From: Clitoria ternatea
Lineage: Eukaryota; Streptophyta; Magnoliopsida; Fabales; Fabaceae
NCBI GenBank assembly: GCA_037962975.1
Contig: CM075670.1
Location: forward strand, 154,570,501 to 154,634,500
DNA: 64,000 nucleotides
Direction: 5' to 3'
Made by a program: the position numbers and the translations under genes. This document shows, piece by piece, positions 21,077-31,370 of this stretch. Within the stretch, counting starts at the first letter, position 1. Each line of letters starts with the position of its first letter. The notes below the pieces were generated by a model. It was given only the letters and a program-made list of their open reading frames with translations, was not told the origin of the DNA and made no database searches.

Positions 21077-24000
21077 ATGGAGAGACAAGGACCAGAGATG
21101 CAGAATGAGGATTCTCCTCCACGCAATCCCAGACGTCTTAACTTCGATGATGATGCTCAGAAAAAAGCAACGCAAGCTGATTCTCCAGATCCAAGAGATG
21201 ACATGATTCGAATGTTGAGAGAAGAACTTGCGGAACTCCGTCGTGAAAAAGCAAACCCAGTGCATGAGAAAACTGGTCCCGTAAGACAGCCACATCATGA
21301 ACCACACATGCAGGAGGAATCAAGTACTCCTCACTACTCTCGTATTCCTACATACATGGAGGAGCAACGAAGCCTTCCACTGGTGAATGCTCAGCATCAA
21401 GAAGGAAGGAGAGCAGGCTCAAACGCATCCCCCTTAGGATATAAGATGAGCATCCCATTTTCTAAAAGGCTCATGAATGCACATGTACCCAGACATTTGC
21501 AAACTATGCAGCCCATTTCTATAGGGAAATATACTGGGGAAACAGATCCCTCTAAGCATTTAGATGCTTATATCTACGAGGCCATGTTTCTAGGAGCTGA
21601 GGAGGATGTCATGTGTAGAATGTTCCCCAGAACCCTTACAGGCGAAGCTCTTAGTTGGTTCAAGAGCTTACCTTCAGGTTCCATTGATTCGTGGGAGGAG
21701 CTGGCCTCAGCTTTTGGAAACCACTTCGTGATCTCCAGGGATGCACCCAGAACCTCTCATACCTTGGCTCAGATCAGACAAGGCGACAAAGAATCTCTGA
21801 AGGATTTCCTTAAGAGATTTTACAAGGAGGCAGCCATGGTCCCTGATCTGACAGAGGCAATCCAGTTGCATATTCTCATAGAAGCTATGCAACCAAAGTC
21901 ACCTTTCGCTTTGTCTTTGGCAAAGGGGCCTCCAACCACGATGGAGGAATTTCGCAGGAAGGCGTCCAAGTACGTGGGTATTGAGATGCATTTGGAAGCC
22001 ACTGCATCTCGCAGTAAACCACCCCCTGCAACTCCACCTCATGACAAAGGGAAAGAGAAGTCGTTGAAGAATGACAAGTCCCACCAAAGGGACAAAGTAG
22101 GGAACCAACCTTTCAAACAGCAAGACAGACGCGTGTTCAATTTTGCTCACTATGCACCACTGAACACAACTTGCGAGCAAATCTTGCGTGAAATAGGATG
22201 GACCACCCTCAATGTTTATGGAATTCAACGTCCACCCCCAATCAGGCGCGGTGGAAACCCAAAGAAATATTGTGAATTCCATGAGTCAGTTGGCCACACC
22301 ACAGAAGAATGTAAGCAACTCAAAAATACCATTGAGGTGCTCATTCGTGAAGGTAAACTGAAACATTACCTGTTCAAAGGCAAATCTCATGATGAGCCTG
22401 AGAAGTTTGAAAAGCGACATCGTGATCGTTCTCCGGATCCTGATAGTACTCGGGAACCAAAACGTACGGCGGTGTCAGAGAAACAAAAAGGCATTGTTCT
22501 GGAGTCCGCCCAACGAGAACCGAGCCCTGAACCTAGATCACGAGGTAAAAGGCAGGTGGTGGACATGATTGCTAGAGGCTTCGCAGGAGGCGGACCCTCA
22601 AACACCGCCCGGAAAAATCATCATCGTATGATCTTATCTGTGCAGGGCAAGAACAAAGAATATCGCCCATTCAGGGACGGAGTTCAGACTCCGCCTATAA
22701 CTTTCACAGATGATGATTTTGGCCCAACCATTCCTGAGGGAGATGATGCGGTAGTGATCATTGCGGTGATCGCTAATATAGATGTAAAACGCATCCTAGT
22801 TGATCAGGGAAGTTCCTGCGACGTTATTTTTTATGACTGTTTTAAACGCATGGGACTGACTGATGCTGATTTGCAGCCTTACACACAGGACCTTACAGCT
22901 TTTAATGGCGCCAAACAGCCTACTAAAGGCTACTTGGACACAAGGATTACCTTCGATGGTGAACCTGGAGCAAGGACTGTGAAATCCAGGGTTCTTGTCA
23001 TTGATGTTAAATCCCCATACAATGGCATCATTGGGCGGCCTACTCTGAATGCCATGGAAGCCATCGTTTCAACCCCCCACTTGTTAATCAAGTTCATCGA
23101 TAAAGATAATCAAGTCTCATCTGTCAGGGGTGACCAGGAGATGGCTCGTTATTGTTACAATTTAAGTCTTAACATGGTGAAGCTTGAAACCATGTCTAAG
23201 AAAAGAAAATTGAACGAAGGAAATAGTGCGGCGGCATCCGTCAACTTGGTGGATCTTGATCCCAGGGCGGAGTCTTCTATAGACCCACTGAACCCTTTGA
23301 AACCAACTCCTGATGGTGGTTCCAAGCCTATTGTTCTGGGCAGCACCCCGGAGCAAATCACTAACATCAATGACAAACTGGAGCCTAACGTAGAGGCAAG
23401 ACTGATTGCACTCCTCCATGAGTACAAGGAAATTTTTGCCTGGACAGCCGCAGACATGCCTGGTATGGATCCTAACTTCTGTTGCCACCGCCTGGCGGTG
23501 TATCCTGAAACTAAGCCAGTGGCACAAAAGAAACGGCGTATGGGTCCTGCTAAGCAAAATGCTGCTTGCGAACAAACCGAAGAACTCCTTAAGGCGGGGT
23601 TCATCAGGGAACTCCGTTACTCTTCTTGGCTGTCCAACGTGGTTATGGTGCAGAAAGCCAATGGCAAATGGCGCATGTGCATAGACTACGTTGATTTGAA
23701 TAAATGTTGTCCCAAAGATCCTTATCCTCTCCCCAACATTGACAGACTGGTTGACGACTCATCAGGATACAAGTATCTATCCTTCATGGATGCTTACTCC
23801 GGATACAACCAAATTCTAATGTGTGAGGATGATCAGGAGAAAACAGCATTTATCAATGACAGAGGGGTATTTTGCTACAATGTCATGCCATTTGGGCTGA
23901 AGAACGCTGGGGCCACCTACCAGCGCATGATCAACAAAGTCTTTGAGGGCATGCACACAAAGCTGGTGGAGGTTTATATTGATGATATCATCGCCAAAAC

Positions 24001-25738
24001 TCCAGAAGGAGGAGACCATGTTGAAGACCTACGCCTCATTTTTCAACGCCTGCGGCAATACAACATGAGACTCAACCCACTAAAATGTACATTTGCTGTG
24101 CCTGGGGGGAGATTTTTGGGTTTCATGTTAACACAAAGAGGCATAGAAGCTAATCCTGACAAGTGTCGTGTGATACAAGAGTTGCAGAGCCCCAAAACAC
24201 TGAAAGAGGTACAATCCCTCAATGGCAAAATCGCTGCTCTAGCACGATTCATGCCAAAAATGGCTCATCGCTCTCTCCCCTTATACAAGATGCTGAAGAA
24301 GGATAAGAAATTCAATTGGGGCCCAGAGCAAGAGGCGGCCTTCCAGAGCTTGAAAAATGTCTTAGCCAGCCCTCCAATCCTGGTAAAACCAAGCCCAGGT
24401 GAGCAACTCATCGTTTATTTGTTTGTTTCAGATGAAGCGCTGGCAGTGGCCCTGGTCAAGGAAACAGTTGAAGGCCAACGACTGGTGTACTTCACTGGTA
24501 AAACATTGCATGGTGCGGAGTGCCGTTATCAGAAGATTGAAAAGGCAGCACTTGCAGTTGTTTGGGCCTCACGACGCCTAAGACCATATTTCCATGCACA
24601 CCCCATCCTGATTCGCACAGACTTGCCACTCCGTACCATATTGTTCAAACCAGATTTGGCAGGAAGGATGATCAAATGGGCCATAGAACTCTCTGAATTC
24701 GACATATCCTACGAACCAAGAACTGCTATCAAGGCGCAAGTCCTAGCAGATTTCGTAGTTGAATTAACAGGCTCTAGCCCAGACGCAGATCATTCACACT
24801 GGACAATATATGTCGATGGGTCTTCAAACAGCAAAGGATGCGGAGCAGGAATCGTTATAGAAAGTGATGACGGGGTACATCATGAAATTTCATTACACTT
24901 TACCTTCACTACGTCTAACAATCAGGCGGAGTATGAAGCCTGCTTAGCCGGACTCAGAGCAGCACAAGATATTGGGGCCAAAACTGTTACTCTATGCAGT
25001 GATTCTCAACTAGTCATCTCACAAATTCTTGGTGAGTATCAGGCTAAAGAACCTCTACTGCAACAATATCTGGACTGTGTCAATGAGTTTAAACAGCGCT
25101 TCGATGAAGTAACTTTCAAGCATGTACCTCGCGAAGAAAATACACGTGCTGATATCCTGTCCAGGTTAGCCAGCACAAAGAAGGCGGGATGCACAACCAC
25201 GGTTGTACAGAGTACTCTGCCGGAGCCAAGTATATCCCTTCCCTCTTCAATTCATATGATTAAAAGCCGCCCCGTTGATGACAACTCCTGGGTAACGCCA
25301 ATAGTTCGTTATCTTGTTAATGGACAATTACCCACGGATGATCTTGAGCGAAAGAAGCTAAGGAAGGAGGCACCCTATTATACACTCCTGGATGGGCAGC
25401 TATACCGCCGAGGAATTTCAGTCCCGTACTTAATTTGCATAAATGAAAACGAGGTGCCAGCTGTTTTGGAAGAAGTCCATGAAGGACAGTGTGGGCATCA
25501 TCCAGGGGCACGGAGTCTAGTGAGAAAAATCCTCAGGGCGGGGTATTGGTGGCCCACTATGAAGCAAGACGCTGCCTCATATGTTCAAAAATGCGATCAA
25601 TGTCAACGATTCGCGAATTTTCACCATAAAAATGTCATCATCAATAACGCCCTGGCCTTTCTATCAATAGGGCATGGATATTCTAGGTCCATTCCCAACT
25701 GCGCCCGGCGGTATCAAATACTTGATAGTTGGTGTTGA
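21077..25738 (+). CDS. TAT-1 gag-protease-reverse transcriptase-RNase H polyprotein, frameshifted at the integrase
   Basis: 1,553 codons from the ATG just after the primer site. In order: gag (about residues 145-300, EALSWFKSLPSGSIDSWEEL); a basic zinc-binding-like stretch (KKYCEFHESVGHTTEEC, about 397); aspartic protease near residue 575 with ILVDQGSSCDV, where the usual T, S or G after the Asp is Q; reverse transcriptase (about 830-1010) with CIDYVDLNK and VYIDDIIAKT near 966; a gypsy RNase H (about 1112-1240); a second RNase H (about 1245-1375, IYVDGSSNSKGCGAG and SDSQLVISQI); and the integrase HHCC finger (about 1475-1510). The last 40 or so codons are in the wrong frame after a shift near 25620-25655. 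Gag to RNase H looks intact. Confidence 0.93.
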   Translation: MERQGPEMQNEDSPPRNPRRLNFDDDAQKKATQADSPDPRDDMIRMLREELAELRREKANPVHEKTGPVRQPHHEPHMQEESSTPHYSRIPTYMEEQRSLPLVNAQHQEGRRAGSNASPLGYKMSIPFSKRLMNAHVPRHLQTMQPISIGKYTGETDPSKHLDAYIYEAMFLGAEEDVMCRMFPRTLTGEALSWFKSLPSGSIDSWEELASAFGNHFVISRDAPRTSHTLAQIRQGDKESLKDFLKRFYKEAAMVPDLTEAIQLHILIEAMQPKSPFALSLAKGPPTTMEEFRRKASKYVGIEMHLEATASRSKPPPATPPHDKGKEKSLKNDKSHQRDKVGNQPFKQQDRRVFNFAHYAPLNTTCEQILREIGWTTLNVYGIQRPPPIRRGGNPKKYCEFHESVGHTTEECKQLKNTIEVLIREGKLKHYLFKGKSHDEPEKFEKRHRDRSPDPDSTREPKRTAVSEKQKGIVLESAQREPSPEPRSRGKRQVVDMIARGFAGGGPSNTARKNHHRMILSVQGKNKEYRPFRDGVQTPPITFTDDDFGPTIPEGDDAVVIIAVIANIDVKRILVDQGSSCDVIFYDCFKRMGLTDADLQPYTQDLTAFNGAKQPTKGYLDTRITFDGEPGARTVKSRVLVIDVKSPYNGIIGRPTLNAMEAIVSTPHLLIKFIDKDNQVSSVRGDQEMARYCYNLSLNMVKLETMSKKRKLNEGNSAAASVNLVDLDPRAESSIDPLNPLKPTPDGGSKPIVLGSTPEQITNINDKLEPNVEARLIALLHEYKEIFAWTAADMPGMDPNFCCHRLAVYPETKPVAQKKRRMGPAKQNAACEQTEELLKAGFIRELRYSSWLSNVVMVQKANGKWRMCIDYVDLNKCCPKDPYPLPNIDRLVDDSSGYKYLSFMDAYSGYNQILMCEDDQEKTAFINDRGVFCYNVMPFGLKNAGATYQRMINKVFEGMHTKLVEVYIDDIIAKTPEGGDHVEDLRLIFQRLRQYNMRLNPLKCTFAVPGGRFLGFMLTQRGIEANPDKCRVIQELQSPKTLKEVQSLNGKIAALARFMPKMAHRSLPLYKMLKKDKKFNWGPEQEAAFQSLKNVLASPPILVKPSPGEQLIVYLFVSDEALAVALVKETVEGQRLVYFTGKTLHGAECRYQKIEKAALAVVWASRRLRPYFHAHPILIRTDLPLRTILFKPDLAGRMIKWAIELSEFDISYEPRTAIKAQVLADFVVELTGSSPDADHSHWTIYVDGSSNSKGCGAGIVIESDDGVHHEISLHFTFTTSNNQAEYEACLAGLRAAQDIGAKTVTLCSDSQLVISQILGEYQAKEPLLQQYLDCVNEFKQRFDEVTFKHVPREENTRADILSRLASTKKAGCTTTVVQSTLPEPSISLPSSIHMIKSRPVDDNSWVTPIVRYLVNGQLPTDDLERKKLRKEAPYYTLLDGQLYRRGISVPYLICINENEVPAVLEEVHEGQCGHHPGARSLVRKILRAGYWWPTMKQDAASYVQKCDQCQRFANFHHKNVIINNALAFLSIGHGYSRSIPNCARRYQILDSWC

Positions 25739-26513
25739 TTATTTCACCAAATGGATTGAGGCAGAGGCAGTGGTGCACATAACGTCAGCCAGGACTCGAA
25801 GATTCGTTTATGAGAATATCATTGCACGTTTCGGAGTCCCTGAACGCATAGTCACTGATAATGGCACCCAGTTCACAGATCGCAAGTTCACTGAACTCCT
25901 AGAAAATCTCAGCATCACGCAGATTTTCTCTTCTGTGGAACACCCTCAAACCAATGGACAAGCAGAGGTCGCCAACAGAGAAATTTTGAAGGGCCTCAAG
26001 AAACGCCTTGGTGAGGCAAAGGGAGATTGGGCAAATCAGTTATGCCATGTTTTATGGGCATATAGAACTACCCCACACTCCACCACGAATGAATCTCCGT
26101 ATCGGCTGACATATGGAGTCGAGGCTGTCATTCCCATTGAATTAACAGCCCCTTCAGCTCGAGTCCTCCATTTCAATGAGGAAGCCAATCAACAGAACCT
26201 CGCACACGAATTGGAGGTTTTGGCAGAGTTGAGAGAGGAAGCCTTTGTGAGAGATCAAGCTGTCAAAGCAAAGGCCGCCAAACGGTATAATGCACGCATG
26301 TGCGAACGCCGTTTCAAAGAGGGAGATTTGGTCTTGAGAAGGGCCAACATTGGCAACAAATTTGCGCACCAAGGCAAATTGGCACTAAATTGGGAAGGTC
26401 CATACCGAGTCATCGAGGTTTTGGGCAGGGGTACATACCGCCTAGAAAACTTGGATGGCACTCCGGTCAGAAATAAATGGAACATTTTAAATTTACGCAT
26501 ATATTACAGTTAG
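25674..26513 (+). pseudogene. TAT-1 integrase core and C-terminus, out of frame with the polyprotein
   Basis: 279 codons from an internal ATG. The DDE residues are present: D in MDILGPFPTAP, D in VTDNGTQFTD and E in NGQAEVANREILKG. A C-terminal block follows (DLVLRRANIGNKFAHQGKLA, then GTYRLENLDG). It belongs to the polyprotein ending at 25738 but lies in another reading frame. Just upstream, in this frame, a TAG (25667-25669) interrupts the sequence, so both a frameshift and a stop separate finger and core. Integration in cis would fail. Confidence 0.88.
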
Positions 26514-26805
26514 TTGGGTAATACGGTATGATCTTTTCTTCCTAACTCAAGGATCTTCCTCTGTATGCTTTCCTTGAAAAGGTTTCGAAAAGATATATCC
26601 CAACTCAATCCTTTATGTAGTTCCATTCTCAATGAAATGCCTTCCTGCATTTAATCTTCACTCTAACTTTGAATTGATTATCCATGGCAGAATTTGTTCC
26701 CATGCAGATAAAACAACGACTCTAAAACTGAAGCACAGATGCATAACTCTTTATTCCATAAGGATCAACCAACATGCAACGCCGCTTCACAAACGGAGTC
26801 AACAA
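26514..26805 (+). other. TAT-1 spacer after pol, no gene seen
   Basis: A+T-rich linker of about 290 bp between the integrase stop and the first tandem array. No recognisable coding content. Confidence 0.6.
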
Positions 26806-27385
26806 AAACTCCTTGGGGAATTGGTGTCTCAGCTATATGCTGCACCATACTGACCCTAAGGTACAGAAAACTCCTTGGGGGGAAAGGATTGGTGTCTCAG
26901 CTATATGCTGCACCATACTGACCCTAAGGTACAGAAAACTCCTTGGGGGGAAAGGATTGGTGTCTCAGCTATATGCTGCACCATACCGACCCTAAGGTAC
27001 AGAAAACTCCTTGGGGGGAAAGGATTGGTGTCTCAGCTATATGCTGCACCATACCGACCCTAAGGTACAGAAAACTCCTTGGGGGGAAAGGATTGGTGTC
27101 TCAGCTATATGCTGCACCATACCGACCCTAAGGTCCTACAGGCCGCCTATGGAAAGAACTAGTGTCACAGCTATATGCTGCACTAATTCGCCCCCAAGGT
27201 CCTGCAGGCTTCTTGTGGGAAGAGCTGGTGTCACAGCTATATGCTGCACCACGCTAACCCCAAAACTCAACCAATTTCTTGCAGGATGAATTGGTGTCAC
27301 AGCTATGTGCTGCACCATACCGCCTCGAAGGTTTAACCAATTTCTTGCAGGATAAATTGGTGTCGCAGCTATATGTTGCACCATA
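26806..27385 (+). repeat. 68-bp tandem array in the TAT-1 3' region
   Basis: About nine units sharing the core TGGTGTCTCAGCTATATGCT followed by GCACCATAC. The four units from about 26868 to 27131 are nearly identical with a 68-bp period; one shorter unit precedes them. Units after 27131 are diverged and 52-60 bp long. Because 68 is not a multiple of 3, the ORFs it creates shift frame at each unit and are not genes. Confidence 0.93.
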
Positions 27386-27567
27386 GCAATCCTGACTTGA
27401 TAATTTTCATTCGATCAGGAGTCACACTCCAATCAAAATGCAAAAGGATGAACATTCCATCCAAAACTTGACTCTGCCTAACTCCCAATGTTTTACAGAG
27501 TACATAATCAACAAACTCAAGCACTGTCAACAAGTTCAAGTAAGTTCAACACTTGTAAAACTGTGCT

Positions 27568-29160
27568 TCATTGAAATTCCTAAGAGGCTACTCCGCCTCC
27601 TTACGGAATCCAACTTCTTTGAAATTCCTAAGAGGCTACTCCGCCTTCTTACGAAATCCAACTTCTTTGAAATCCCTAAGAGGCTACTCCACCTTCTTAC
27701 GGAATCCAACTTCTTTGAAATTCCTAAGAGGCTACTCCGCCTTCTTACGGAATCCAACTTCTTTGAAATTCCTAAGAGGCTACTCCGCCTTCTTACGGAA
27801 TCTAACTTCTTTGAAATTCCTAAGAGGCTACTCCGCCTTCTTACGGAATCCAACTTCTTTGAAATCCCTAAGAGGATACTCCGCCTTCTTACGGAATCCA
27901 ACTTCTTTGAAATCCCTAAGAGGCTACTCCGCCTTCTTACGGAATCCAACTTCTTTGAAATTCCTAAGAGGCTACTCCGCCTTCTTACGGAATCCAACTT
28001 CTTTGAAATTCCTAAGAGGCTACTCCGCCTTCTTACGGAATCCAACTTCTTTGAAATTCCTAAGAGGCTACTCCGCCTTCTTACGGAATCCAACTTCTTT
28101 GAAATTCCTAAGAGGCTACTCCGCCTTCTTACGGAATCCAACTTCTTTGAAATTCCTAAGAGGCTACTCCGCCTTCTTACGGAATCCAACTTCTTTGAAA
28201 TCCCTAAGAGGCAACTCCGCCTTCTTACGGAATCCAACTTCTTTGAAATTCCTAAGAGGCTACTCCGCCTTCTTACGGAATCCAACTTCTTTGAAATTCC
28301 TAAGAGGCTACTCCGCCTTCTTACGGAATCCAACTTCTTTGAAATTCCTTAAGAATTCTTTGAAATTCCTAAGAGGCTACTCCGCCTTCTTACGGAATCC
28401 AACTTCTTTGAAATTCCTAAGAGGCTACTCCGCCTTCTTACGGAATCCAACTTCTTTGAAATTCCTAAGAGGCTACTCCGCCTTCTTACGGAATCCAACT
28501 TCTTTGAAATTCCTAAGAGGCTACTCCACCTTCTTACGGAATCCAACTTCTTTGAAATTCCTAAGAGGCTACTCCGCCTTCTTACGGAATCCAACTTCTT
28601 TGACATTCCTAAGAGGCTACTCCACCTTCTTACGGAATCCAACTTCTTTGAAATTCCTAAGAGGCTACTCCGCCTTCTTACGGAATCCAACTTCTTTGAA
28701 ATTCCTAAGAGGCTACTCCGCCTTCTTACGGAATCCAACTTCTTTGAAATTCCTAAGAGGCTACTCCGCCTTCTTACGGAATCCAACTTCTTTGAAATTC
28801 CTAAGAGGCTACTCCGCCTTCTTACGGAATCCAACTTCTTTGAAATTCCTAAGAGGCTACTCCGCCTTCTTACGGAATCCAACTTCTTTGAAATTCCTAA
28901 GAGGCTACTCCACCTTCTTACGGAATCCAACTTCTTTGAAATTCCTAAGAGGCTACTCCGCCTTCTTACGGAATCCAACTTCTTTGAAATTCCTAAGAGG
29001 CTACTCCGCCTCCTTATGGAATTCAACCCCACTGAAATTCTCAAGAGGCCATTACGCCTCATTATTGAATTTACTTCAGTTAAAATTCCTAAGAGGCTAT
29101 TCCGCCTCCCTACTGAAGTTACTTCACCAAAATTTCAAAGGGGCTACCCCGCCTCGTTAT
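27568..29160 (+). repeat. 48-bp tandem array, about 30 copies, in the TAT-1 3' region
   Basis: The unit runs TTGAAATTCCTAAGAGGCTA, then CTCCGCCTTCTTACGGAATC, then CAACTTCT. About 16 units run from 27568 to 28345; a partial unit at about 28346-28363 breaks register; about 13 more run to 29010. Units in the centre are nearly identical, and the last two or three (29010-29160) are diverged. As 48 is a multiple of 3 and the unit has no stop in several frames, long spurious ORFs arise on both strands (304 and 531 codons on plus; 265 and 237 on minus). Tandem arrays in this position of Tat elements are known to seed satellite DNA. Confidence 0.95.
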
Positions 29161-29396
29161 ACTTAGTCATATTTCATTAAGTCCTCAGATGAATATTCCG
29201 CCTTCTCGATATCATTTTACAAGGCATAAATACGACGGACTCAAACACTGCTTATATGAACAAGTATACATTTGCAGAAAATATGCTTCATTAATATTGT
29301 CAAGGATTGATAAAAGCCCAGAGCCTATCCTGGAACAAGGCAATATTAACAAAATGCAAAAAATAAAAGCTTGCGAAGGGTTTCAGGAGCTGGTCT
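29161..29396 (+). other. Spacer between the 48-bp array and the antisense gene
   Basis: About 235 bp with no array unit and no recognisable ORF. It would hold the 3' end of the antisense transcript; no clear polyadenylation signal was chosen. Confidence 0.5.
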
Positions 29397-30338
29397 TTAA
29401 GGGTCGGATGGCATCCCTTCTTGTTGGGCAGAGGTGGCCTGACCTTCACCAGGTTTGCTTAAACTTTGAGAGGGAGGCAAGTCCGCCAAGATATATTCAA
29501 CACTGGGCGCAGGAGCATGACCCCCTTGAATAGGCACCATCAATTCTCCATTGATAAATTCGTAGTAGGGATGAATGCCTGTGGTGGAGAGAGCAACACC
29601 TGGATGGCGATAACGGAGTTGGTGAACAGCCATGCTGAAAGCATCATCAATCGCCGCCTCAGCTGCATCCAAGGCAGATTCTAACTCCTTGTCGAGCCTC
29701 TTATTGGTGGTATCTGAGGCAGTCTTTTCAGCTTGCAGCTCTTGAACCTGCACTTCAAGGTTACCATATGCAGTTGCTGCTTCGCCCAACTCCGCCGCCC
29801 AGGTGTCTTCAGCTATGGTTTTATTTATTTCTATGGAGACCAGCCTCTGCTGAAGAATGCTCACGTCTCCGCCCAAAATTTGGTTCTGCTGATTTAAATT
29901 TGAAACTTGTTGCTTCAGCAGAACATTATCAGCCTTGACCTGGGAAAGTCCACTCACCTCCTCGCCCAGCTTTTTATTCTGTTGTTCTAGCAGGACCTTC
30001 TCAGCCTTCACCTTAGCCAACTCCTCCGTCAACTTCTTGATATCAGAGTCGGCGGTGTCAAGATGTTTGTCCTTGGCCTTGATCACCACGGACAGCTGCT
30101 CATTGTCATGTTCCAAGCTATGAATCTTTTCCACAGACTCATGGTAAGACGCCTGAAACATGTTGGCCTCGGCAACAACGTCAGCTATCCGGGGGACAGA
30201 GGCCAAGAAACCATCTATCTCTGCAAGGTGCCACCTCGCAGCTGCAGCAGCCTCAGGAACCTCCTCAAAGTCGATGTCGGGGCGGAGGATGAATTCTGGA
30301 TCACGCCTCTCTGATTGGCGGGATTCCGTATTTTGCAA
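29397..30338 (-). pseudogene. TAT-1 antisense gene, C-terminal coiled-coil segment
   Basis: 313 codons. The part from about residue 60 to 230 is strongly heptad-like and rich in E, K, L and Q (KKLTEELAKVKAEKVLLEQQ, then VSNLNQQNQILGGDVSILQQ), so a long coiled coil is expected. The tail is proline- and serine-rich. The preceding segment (30971-30301) ends in another frame within the same stretch of DNA, so a frameshift lies at about 30300-30340. I take the four antisense segments as one damaged gene. Its biological role is unknown; Tat elements such as Grande and Retand carry a comparable antisense ORF. Confidence 0.65.
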
Positions 30339-30971
30339 AGTACAAAAAGGGATTCAAGCGAGACCCCGCCTGAGGCAAAGAGACAAACCGCCTGGATGAT
30401 TCCCCTGGCACATCAATGGGAAAAACTGCTGTCCCTCGAGTGGTCAAGCTCAAGGCGGGATCCTCAGACGGGCGGACTGGGGAAATTTGAACTCTCTCTA
30501 CCTCGTCCCCCGCAATTTGGTCAGGAGAGGCTTGGAATCCCTCCGCTTGCTCCCCCACGAAATCTTCTTCAGGGATGCCTTCAACACCGCCCATATCAAC
30601 AGAAGTACCCGTAACAGGTACCTCCTGAGTCTCCTCCAAGTCAATGGCAACATCGATTGATGTCCCTTCCTCAGCCCTCTTCTTGCCCTTAGTCCTCCTC
30701 CTTTGCAAGGCATGAAGATCTACTTCCTCTTCTTCCTCTTCAGCAGCTTCTGGTTCTTGGCATTTTTTAGAACGCCTTTCAACAGCAGCTGCTGAAGACC
30801 CTGCACCACCTTCAAAATTCACTATGTTGGTGGATGCAGGGAAAGGAAGGGTCTTTGTAAGAGCAGCAGTCAGACTCCTCCTGGGCTGCACCTTGTTCTC
30901 CGCATTAATTTTCCTGCGGCTCATTTGGATCTGCCTGATGCGCTCCATCCCAGGGAATGCAGCAATTTCTC
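30301..30971 (-). pseudogene. TAT-1 antisense gene, acidic linker segment
   Basis: The segment begins after a splice-acceptor-like site (TTTTGCAG) at 30972-30973 and reads EIAAFPGMERIRQIQMSRRK, then an acidic run (EAAEEEEEEVDLHALQRRR) and a low-complexity E, D, S and T-rich stretch. A candidate 84-bp intron, 30972-31055, joins it in phase with the upstream segment and removes a TGA at 31030-31032. Because 84 is a multiple of 3, the alternative is a plain nonsense codon. Confidence 0.6.
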
Positions 30972-31055
30972 CTGCAAAACAACATGCATAAATTTGATCA
31001 GAAAATGCAGGAAACAACAAGAGTAATATTCAAGCCAAATGTCTTAACGTATTAC

Positions 31056-31370
31056 TTAAATATCCCTGAGCATCCCGCCCAAGCAACCTTCGACATAAAA
31101 TCAGCTTGTGGATGGAGTTGTACTCCTTCAAAGTTCGAAGTACTTCCACAGACGCCGCCGATAGAGCACCCTCTTCAACTTCATACGCTCGCTTGGTTAA
31201 GAGAAAGTGCTCATGTGTCCACGCAACTGGGAATCGATCAATTCCCTCTTTATTCCGCCAGAAGACGGACTCCCCCTTCTTCACAGAAACCGTTACAAAA
31301 CTTTTTCTGAAGTGGAGTCCGCCTTCCTTGGCGGAGTCCGCAAACGACTTGAAGTTTAAAATCTTCGGCT
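31056..31370 (-). pseudogene. TAT-1 antisense gene, end of the Transposase_28-like domain
   Basis: Minus-strand reading includes SFADSAKEGGLHFRKSFVTV, then VKKGESVFWRNKEGIDRFPV and AWTHEHFLLTKRAY. These continue the putative gypsy-type transposon domain (PF04195-like) from the next segment, but in a different frame, so a frameshift lies near 31350-31370. It ends at the candidate donor GTAATA (31055). Confidence 0.6.

Noticed and set aside
23155..23604. Minus-strand ORF of 149 codons inside TAT-1 gag-pol
   Set aside because: Reverse-strand shadow of a conserved polyprotein.
27568..29010. CRISPR-like array
   Set aside because: Units are contiguous with no unique spacers, and this is plant DNA.
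27438..29166. Long ORFs across the 48-bp array (304 and 531 codons on plus, 265 and 237 on minus) as a repeat protein gene
   Set aside because: They exist on both strands and in more than one frame, which follows from a stop-free 48-bp unit. No start context, no non-repeat domain, and neighbouring DNA is the untranslated 3' region of a retroelement.
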